Source: Comamonas sp.
Lineage (GTDB): Bacteria; Pseudomonadota; Gammaproteobacteria; Burkholderiales; Burkholderiaceae_C
DNA length: 11,245 nt
Assembly (NCBI GenBank): GCA_019236485.1
Contig: JAFAIY010000338.1
Coordinates: 1 to 11,245, forward strand
Direction: 5' to 3'
This document shows, piece by piece, positions 6,184 through 11,245 of the stretch. The notes under the pieces were generated by a model that searched no databases, was not told where the DNA came from, and saw only the letters and a program-made list of their open reading frames with translations. The stretch's first letter is position 1. The number at the start of each line of letters is the position of its first letter. The position numbers and the translations under genes are program-made.

Positions 6184-9100
6184 ATGGCTCAGTTCTTCAT
6201 CAACCGGCCCATTTTTGCCTGGGTCATCGCCATCGTCATCATGCTGGCCGGGGCACTGTCGATCTCGACCCTGCCGCTGGAGCAGTACCCCGACATCGCG
6301 CCGCCGCGGGTGACGATCTCCTCCCAGTACACCGGGGCCTCGGCCGAGACCGTGGAAAACTCGGTCACGCAGATCATCGAGCAGCAGATCAAGGGCATCG
6401 ACAACATGCTCTACATGAGCTCGACCAGCGATGCCTCGGGCCGCTCCCGCACCACGCTGACCTTTGCCCCGGGCACGAACATAGACGTGGCCCAGGTGCA
6501 GGTGCAGAACAAGCTGCAGGCCGCCATGAACCGCCTGCCCGATGCCGTGAAAAGCCGGGGCGTGTTCGTGAACAAGGGCGGACAGGATTTCCTCGTCACC
6601 TACAGCTTTTATTCGCTGGACCCCGAGGTCACCGATGTGGCCATAGGCGACTACCTCAACAGCAATCTGGTGGACGTGATCGGCCGGCTCGAAGGCGTGG
6701 GCGACATCAACGTCTTCGGCTCGCCCTATGCGATGCGCATCTGGATGGACCCGGCCAAGATGGAGAAGTACGCGCTGATGCCGTCCGACTTGGTCAACGC
6801 GCTCAATTCGCAGAACGCCCAGGTTTCGGCGGGACAGCTGGGCGCGCTGCCGGCCGTCAAGAACCAGCAGCTCAACGCCACCATCACGGCGCGTACCAAG
6901 CTGCAGACGCCCGAGGAGTTCCGCTCCATCGTGCTCAAGTCGGCCACCGATGGCTCGGTGGTCACCATGGGCGATGTGGCACGCGTGGAGCTGGCCGCCG
7001 ATCTGCTGACCGTGCAGGCCAAGCTCAACGGCATGCCCGGCGCAGGCATGGGCGTGATCCTGGCCGACGGCGCCAACGCCATGAGGGTGGCCGATGCCGT
7101 GGCTGCCAAGCTGGCCGAGCTCAAGCCCTATTTCCCCAACAAGATCGACTATTTCGTGAGCTCGGACTCCACGCCTTTTGTGCGCGCCTCGATTCACGAG
7201 GTGGTCAGCGCCCTGGGCGAGGCCATGGTGCTGGTGGTGATCGTGATGTTCATCTTCCTGCAGAACTTCCGCGCCACGCTGATCCCCGCCATTGCCGTGC
7301 CCGTGGTGCTGCTGGGCACTTTCGGTGTGCTGGCGGCCGCGGGCTATTCCATCAATACCCTGACCATGTTCGGCATGGTGCTGGCCATCGGCCTGCTGGT
7401 GGACGATGCGATCGTGGTGGTGGAGAACGTCGAGCGCGTGATGCACGAGACCGGCAAATCGCCCAAGGAGGCGACCCGCCAGTCCATGAAGGAGATCACC
7501 TCGGCGCTGGTGGGCATTGGTGTGACGCTGTCCGCCGTGTTCGTGCCCATGGCGTTTTTCGGCGGCTCCACAGGCGTGATCTACCGCCAGTTCTCCATCA
7601 CCATCGTGGCCGCCATGGCGCTGTCGGTGTTTGTGGCCCTGACCCTGACCCCCGCTCTGTGCGCGACCATCCTCAAGGCCCCCGAACATGGTGGCGAGGG
7701 CCATGAGCGCCCGGTGCGCGGCGGCCTGCTGGGGCTGAACGACCGCTTCTTCAACTGGTTCAACCACAGCTTCGATGCGACCGCCGCGCGCTACCAGGGC
7801 TCGGTCGGCTATATCCTGCGCCGCGCCAAGCGCATGATGCTGATCTTTGTGGCCATCTGCGGCGCCGTGTGGCTGCTGATGGCGCGCCTGCCCACCTCCT
7901 TCCTGCCCGACGAGGACCAGGGCTTTGTGTATGTGAGCGTGAATCTGCCCTCCGGCGCCTCGGATGCGCGGCTGCAGGATGTGCTGGATCAGGTGCGCGA
8001 TTATCTGGTCAAGCAGCCCGAGGTCATCAGCTTCAACCAGGTTTCGGGCCTCAATGGCGACCAGAGCTCGGCGCGCGGCTTTGTGCGCCTCAAGCCCTGG
8101 GCCGAGCGCCCGCTGGCCTCGCAGTCCTCGGCCGCCGTGGCCCACCGTGCGACCAAGGACCTGGCTTCTATCCGCGATGCCCGCGTGTTCGTGATGAACC
8201 CGCCCGCCGTGCGGGGCCTGGGCGCGAATGCCGGCTTCAACTTCATGCTCAAGGATGTCAACGGCATGGGGCACCAGGCCCTGCTGGCGGCGAGCAAGCA
8301 GGTCGAGGAGGCCGCGCGCAAGCGCCCCGAGCTGACCGCCGTGCGCAGCACCAATCTGGAGGACGCGACCGAGTTGCGGCTGGATATCGACGACCGCAAG
8401 GCCGCGGCCCTGGGACTGTCGTACACCGATATCAACAGCGTGCTCTCCAGCGCCATGGGCGGTACCTATGTGAACGACTTTCTGAACAACGGCCGGGTCA
8501 AGCGCGTCTACATCCAGGGCGATGCGCCGCACCGCATGCTGCCGCAGGACATCGCCAAGTGGACGGTGCGCAACCAGAAGGGCGAGATGGTGCCGTTCGG
8601 CGCCTTCTCCAGCAGCTACTGGGCCTATGGCTCGCCCCAGCTGGTGCGCTACAACGGTGCGCCGTCCTATGAGTTCATCGGCAGCGCCGCTCCGGGCGTG
8701 AGCTCGGGCGCGGCCATGGCCGCGGTGGAGGACATCCTCAAGCAGCTGCCCCAGGGCATTGGCTATGAGTGGACCGGCGCCTCGCTGCAGGAGCGCCAGT
8801 CGGGGGCCCAGGCTCCCATGCTGTACGCGATCTCCATCCTGTTCGTGTTCCTGTGTCTGGCCGCGCTTTACGAGAGCTGGACCGTGCCGGTGTCGGTGAT
8901 GCTGGCCGTGCCGCTGGGCGTGGTCGGGGCCTTGCTGGCCACCTATGCGCGCGGGCTGACCAATGATGTGTACTTCCAGGTTGGTCTGCTGACCACGGTA
9001 GGCCTGGCGTCCAAGAACGCCATTCTGATCGTGGAGTTTGCGGTGCAGCTGCAGGAGCAGGGCCGCAGCGTGTTCGACGCCACGGTGGCCGCCGTGCGCC

Positions 9101-9348
9101 TGCGCCTGCGCCCAATTCTGATGACCTCCCTGGCCTTCGGCTTTGGCGTGATTCCCCTGGCCATCGGCACCGGTGCCGGGGCCGGCGGGCGCAATGCCAT
9201 CGGCACGGCGGTGTTGGGCGGCATGGTGGCGTCGACCGTGCTGGGCATCTTCCTGGTGCCGGTGTTCTTCCTGCTGGTGCGCAGCTGGTTCAAGAGCCGC
9301 ACGCGTCATGACGATGTGCCTGCCGTCAACAAGGAGAGCCTGGCATGA
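6184..9348 (+). CDS. RND multidrug efflux inner-membrane pump (HAE1 family, AcrB/MexB-like)
   Basis: A full-length 1054-aa pump that exports drugs and other hydrophobic compounds from the inner membrane and periplasm, driven by proton influx; it works as a trimer. The N-terminus FFINRPIFAWVIAI starts TM1. TM4 carries the paired aspartates D407 and D408 in GLLVDDAIVVVENV. TM10 has K944 in GLASKNAILIVEFA, and R974 in RLRLRPILMTSLAF aligns with the fourth proton-relay residue (AcrB R971). Porter-domain landmarks include SQYTGASAETVENSVTQ, VQVQNKLQAA and VFGSPYAMRIW. The second half begins near 535 with a repeated TM7-like segment, and FLPDEDQGF follows at about 574-582. The switch (G-) loop reads GLNGDQ at 622-627 instead of the Phe-rich GFGFAG of AcrB. 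The start ATG 6184 follows AAGGA by 12 nt. It ends in a 4-nt ATGA overlap with the channel gene. Confidence 0.97.
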   Translation: MAQFFINRPIFAWVIAIVIMLAGALSISTLPLEQYPDIAPPRVTISSQYTGASAETVENSVTQIIEQQIKGIDNMLYMSSTSDASGRSRTTLTFAPGTNIDVAQVQVQNKLQAAMNRLPDAVKSRGVFVNKGGQDFLVTYSFYSLDPEVTDVAIGDYLNSNLVDVIGRLEGVGDINVFGSPYAMRIWMDPAKMEKYALMPSDLVNALNSQNAQVSAGQLGALPAVKNQQLNATITARTKLQTPEEFRSIVLKSATDGSVVTMGDVARVELAADLLTVQAKLNGMPGAGMGVILADGANAMRVADAVAAKLAELKPYFPNKIDYFVSSDSTPFVRASIHEVVSALGEAMVLVVIVMFIFLQNFRATLIPAIAVPVVLLGTFGVLAAAGYSINTLTMFGMVLAIGLLVDDAIVVVENVERVMHETGKSPKEATRQSMKEITSALVGIGVTLSAVFVPMAFFGGSTGVIYRQFSITIVAAMALSVFVALTLTPALCATILKAPEHGGEGHERPVRGGLLGLNDRFFNWFNHSFDATAARYQGSVGYILRRAKRMMLIFVAICGAVWLLMARLPTSFLPDEDQGFVYVSVNLPSGASDARLQDVLDQVRDYLVKQPEVISFNQVSGLNGDQSSARGFVRLKPWAERPLASQSSAAVAHRATKDLASIRDARVFVMNPPAVRGLGANAGFNFMLKDVNGMGHQALLAASKQVEEAARKRPELTAVRSTNLEDATELRLDIDDRKAAALGLSYTDINSVLSSAMGGTYVNDFLNNGRVKRVYIQGDAPHRMLPQDIAKWTVRNQKGEMVPFGAFSSSYWAYGSPQLVRYNGAPSYEFIGSAAPGVSSGAAMAAVEDILKQLPQGIGYEWTGASLQERQSGAQAPMLYAISILFVFLCLAALYESWTVPVSVMLAVPLGVVGALLATYARGLTNDVYFQVGLLTTVGLASKNAILIVEFAVQLQEQGRSVFDATVAAVRLRLRPILMTSLAFGFGVIPLAIGTGAGAGGRNAIGTAVLGGMVASTVLGIFLVPVFFLLVRSWFKSRTRHDDVPAVNKESLA
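9331..9337 (+). promoter_or_regulatory. Strong ribosome binding site of the outer-membrane channel gene
   Basis: AAGGAGA lies within the last codons of the pump gene, 7 nt before ATG 9345. It is the best Shine-Dalgarno in the window and selects ATG 9345 over the nearby in-frame ATGs at 9357 and 9360. Confidence 0.7.
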
Positions 9349-10781
9349 AGCGCCTGATGATGAAAACCACGGCCCTGGCCGCGGCCTGCGCCGCGCTGCT
9401 GGCCGGCTGCAATCTGGCGCCGGTCTACCAGACGCCGGCCCTGCCCGTGCCCGAGACCCTGTCCGCCGAGGTAGCGCCGCAGCCGGCCAGCGCCGAGGCG
9501 CTGCAACAGGCCCAGGCCCTGCAATGGCTGCAGTCCGCAAAGCTGCGCGAAGTGGTGGCCCTGGCCCTGACCTATAACCGCGACCTGCGCGTGGCCGTAG
9601 AGAATATCGAGAAGGCGCGCGCCCAGTACGGGATCACGCGTGCCGACCTGCTGCCGGGCATCACGGCCCAGGCCCAGGGCAATCGCTCGCGCACGGCGGG
9701 CGATCTGACCACGGCCGGTCGCGCCAATATCAGCTCGCAATACACGGCCCAGCTGGGCTTTGCCAGCTACGAGCTGGACCTCTGGGGCCGGATCCGCAAC
9801 CTCAGCGAAGCGGCGCTGCAGCAGTTTCTGCAGAGCCAGGACAACCAGCGCAATGTGCAGATCGGCCTGGTCGCCGATATCGCGAACGCCTGGCTGACGC
9901 TGGCCGCCGACCAGGCCCATCTGCAGCTGGCCAGGGACACGCTGGACGGCCGCATCAAGGCCTTCGATCTGACGCGCCGCATGTATGAGCTGGGTTCGAC
10001 CTCCGCGCTGGTGCTGGCCCAGAACCAGACTACGGTGGATACTGCGCGTGGCGACGTGGCCAGCTACACCTCCCAGGTGGACCGCGACCGCAATGCACTG
10101 CAGCTGCTGGTCGGCGGGCCGGTGCCCGCGCAGCTGCTGCCCACGGCACAGACCTTGATGGGGGCCGCCGAAACCACGGCGCTCAGGGCCGTGCCCGTGC
10201 CGCTGCCGTCCTCGGTGCTGCTCAAACGCCCCGATGTGCGGGCGGCGGAGCGCAATCTGCAAGCCATGAATGCGAATATCGGTGCGGCCCGTGCCGCTCT
10301 GTTCCCCACCATCACGCTCACGGGCAGCCTGGGCTCGGGCAGTACCGAGCTGGACCGTCTGTTCGGCAACAACAACGGCACCTGGAGCTTTATCCCGCTG
10401 GTCAGGCTGCCCATTTTCGATGCGGGCCGCAATCGCGCCGGGGTGCAGGTGGCCGAGAGTAATCAGCGCATTGCCGTGAGCCAGTACGAGAGGACCGTGC
10501 AGACGGCCTTCAAGGAGGTCGCGGATGTGCTGGCCGACCGCGCCCAGTGGGACGAGCGCCTGTCCGCGCAGACCAGCATGGTCACGCATACGCAAAAAGC
10601 CTTCGATCTGTCCAACGCCCGCTTCAAGGCCGGCGTGGACAACTATCTGACGGTGCTCGATGCGCAGCGCAGCCTGTATACGGCGCAGCAGACCTTGATC
10701 GGCCTGCGCCTGTCCGAGCAGCTGAACCGCGTGACCCTTTGGAAGGCCCTGGGCGGCGAGGAGGCCGCGCAGCAAGGCTGA
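9345..10781 (+). CDS. Outer-membrane efflux channel lipoprotein (OprM/NodT family, TolC-like)
   Basis: A 478-aa protein forming the outer-membrane exit duct of the tripartite pump. The N-terminus MKRLMMKTTALAAACAALLAGC is a lipoprotein signal with lipobox LAGC and acylated Cys 22, followed by the family-typical NLAPVYQTP. Two outer-membrane efflux repeats follow. The first has NRDLRVAVENIEKARAQYG, YELDLWGRIRN and ALQLLVG; the second has LLKRPDVRAAERNLQAMNAN, IGAARAALFPTI and LPIFDAGRNRAGV. The latter motifs are diagnostic of the NodT/OprM family, as is VDNYLTVLDAQRSLYTAQQ near the C-terminus. Each repeat supplies beta strands and long coiled helices; three subunits make the channel. The start overlaps the pump stop codon (ATGA), so translation is probably coupled. 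A strong terminator begins 15 nt after the stop codon. Confidence 0.95.
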   Translation: MKRLMMKTTALAAACAALLAGCNLAPVYQTPALPVPETLSAEVAPQPASAEALQQAQALQWLQSAKLREVVALALTYNRDLRVAVENIEKARAQYGITRADLLPGITAQAQGNRSRTAGDLTTAGRANISSQYTAQLGFASYELDLWGRIRNLSEAALQQFLQSQDNQRNVQIGLVADIANAWLTLAADQAHLQLARDTLDGRIKAFDLTRRMYELGSTSALVLAQNQTTVDTARGDVASYTSQVDRDRNALQLLVGGPVPAQLLPTAQTLMGAAETTALRAVPVPLPSSVLLKRPDVRAAERNLQAMNANIGAARAALFPTITLTGSLGSGSTELDRLFGNNNGTWSFIPLVRLPIFDAGRNRAGVQVAESNQRIAVSQYERTVQTAFKEVADVLADRAQWDERLSAQTSMVTHTQKAFDLSNARFKAGVDNYLTVLDAQRSLYTAQQTLIGLRLSEQLNRVTLWKALGGEEAAQQG

Positions 10782-10796
10782 TGCTCATGACCTCCC

Positions 10797-10837
10797 AAAC
10801 AAAAGCCGCAGCTCGAAAGACTGCGGCTTTTGTTTTG
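10797..10837. terminator. Intrinsic terminator of the RND operon, probably bidirectional
   Basis: AAACAAAAGCCGCAG (10797-10811) pairs perfectly with CTGCGGCTTTTGTTT (10821-10835), a 15-bp stem with a 9-nt loop, starting 15 nt after the channel gene's stop codon. The stem core is GC-rich, and the right arm supplies TTTTGTTTT on the plus strand. By symmetry the minus strand also ends in a T-rich arm (TTTTGTTT), so it can stop transcripts of the convergent TetR-type gene too. Confidence 0.9.
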
Positions 10838-10890
10838 ATGGCGCAAAGCGCTGTATCAACAAGCGGTTAAGCCCTGTTTGTGTGCGACGG

Positions 10891-10913
10891 AAGATGCCCG
10901 GCTAGGGCATCTT
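10891..10913. repeat. Perfect 9-bp inverted repeat spanning the TetR stop codon
   Basis: AAGATGCCC (10891-10899) and GGGCATCTT (10905-10913) are perfect inverted arms around a 5-nt centre that includes the TAG stop codon (10902-10904, minus strand). The transcript of the TetR-type gene would fold here. No T-run follows on the minus strand, so it looks more like a 3'-end stabilising hairpin or weak terminator than a classic one. Confidence 0.45.
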
Positions 10914-11245
10914 GAACAGCAGAGCGACCTGCAGCCGGAACAGGGTGCCGGCGTTCATCGGTACCTCGGGGTGGATGACGGTATTGTTCATCATGGCCAG
11001 CCAGAGCGGGGCGAGCAGCAACTCCGGATGCTGCACCAACTCGGGCGCCTTGAGCTCATCGCGTTTGGCGGCCAGCCGGGCGAGTCGGGTGAAATGCTCA
11101 AGCAAGGCATCATGCACGTAGCGGCGATACATCTGCGCCAGCAGCGGAAACTCCAGACCTTCCGCGACGACCAGACGTGCTGTGGCAGAGCGGCCGCTGC
11201 TGTCGATGACCTCGGCGGCGGCACCGACCGTTCGCAGCAGGTATT
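10902..11245 (-). CDS. TetR/AcrR family transcriptional regulator, C-terminal fragment
   Basis: The gene reads leftwards and runs off the right edge. The last 113 residues are in view, ending in TAG at 10902-10904. The stretch ARLVVAEGLEFPLLAQMYRRY, followed by ELVQHPELLLAPLWLAMMNNT and a hydrophobic C-terminal helix, is typical of the ligand-binding dimerisation domain of AcrR/AefR-like TetR repressors. The N-terminal helix-turn-helix is outside the window, so the DNA-binding part cannot be checked. It is convergent to the RND operon, with the bidirectional terminator between them. TetR-type repressors next to RND operons usually control them, but most are divergent and promoter-proximal; here the gene is at the far end. 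Regulation of the pump is a reasonable inference only. Confidence 0.8.
   Translation of the reverse strand, partial: YLLRTVGAAAEVIDSSGRSATARLVVAEGLEFPLLAQMYRRYVHDALLEHFTRLARLAAKRDELKAPELVQHPELLLAPLWLAMMNNTVIHPEVPMNAGTLFRLQVALLFKMP

Noticed and set aside
5431..9540. A stop-free frame of more than 4 kb on the minus strand, antisense to the RND operon, predicting a very His/Gly/Arg-rich protein
   Set aside because: It is antisense to the adaptor, pump and channel genes, whose conserved motifs are unmistakable. The composition is that of a frame mirrored from G/C-ending codons, with no domain or membrane segment.
10841..10851. GCGC-AAA-GCGC mini-palindrome downstream of the terminator
   Set aside because: Only a 4-bp stem in GC-rich DNA; expected by chance, and overshadowed by the adjacent 15-bp-stem terminator.
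1..11245. CRISPR array, insertion sequence, tRNA/rRNA genes, prophage or integrase signals
   Set aside because: No regularly spaced repeats, transposase-like frames, RNA gene stems or integration-site features were seen on either strand.

Overview
The window is a GC-rich (roughly two-thirds G+C) bacterial chromosomal segment. Protein character and codon use (strong G/C preference at third positions) suggest a betaproteobacterium of the Burkholderiales, most likely Comamonadaceae and possibly Comamonas or Delftia. This placement is a judgement from sequence style; no search was run.

Left part (1-1774). The C-terminal end of an NADP-dependent medium-chain oxidoreductase runs off the left edge. 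A short intergenic stretch rich in nested inverted repeats follows, then a complete classical short-chain dehydrogenase/reductase (SDR, 301 aa). Convergent to it is a small exported DUF1566 (Lcl-type) protein of unknown function.

Middle part (1775-4579). A 179-bp divergent intergenic region with a clear inverted repeat (TTTTGT-N4-ACAAAA) precedes two drug-efflux-type MFS transporters. The first is a 12-helix Bcr/CflA (DHA1) protein. The second is a 14-helix-type DHA2 (EmrB/QacA-like) protein. Their coding regions overlap by 8 bp, so they are almost certainly cotranscribed and probably translationally coupled.

Right part (4580-10837). After a 284-bp control region with an AT-rich, repeat-containing promoter zone comes a complete tripartite RND efflux operon. 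It encodes a lipoprotein membrane-fusion adaptor (AcrA/MexA type), a 1054-aa HAE1-family inner-membrane pump (AcrB/MexB type, with the proton-relay residues D407, D408, K944 and R974 in place) and an outer-membrane channel lipoprotein (OprM/NodT type). Spacing is tight: 15 nt, then a 4-nt ATGA overlap. The operon ends at a strong 15-bp-stem terminator that should work in both directions. Convergent to it, and truncated by the right edge, is the C-terminal ligand-binding part of a TetR/AcrR-type repressor, a plausible but unproven regulator of the pump operon.

The theme is multidrug export: three distinct efflux systems (DHA1 MFS, DHA2 MFS, RND) lie consecutively on one strand over about 8.8 kb beside a TetR-type gene. 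I see no sign of a CRISPR array, insertion sequence, prophage or RNA gene, and no clear candidate for a wholly new system. The items most worth a second look are the non-coding inverted repeats, the atypical switch-loop sequence of the RND pump, and the coupling of two MFS exporters of different classes.
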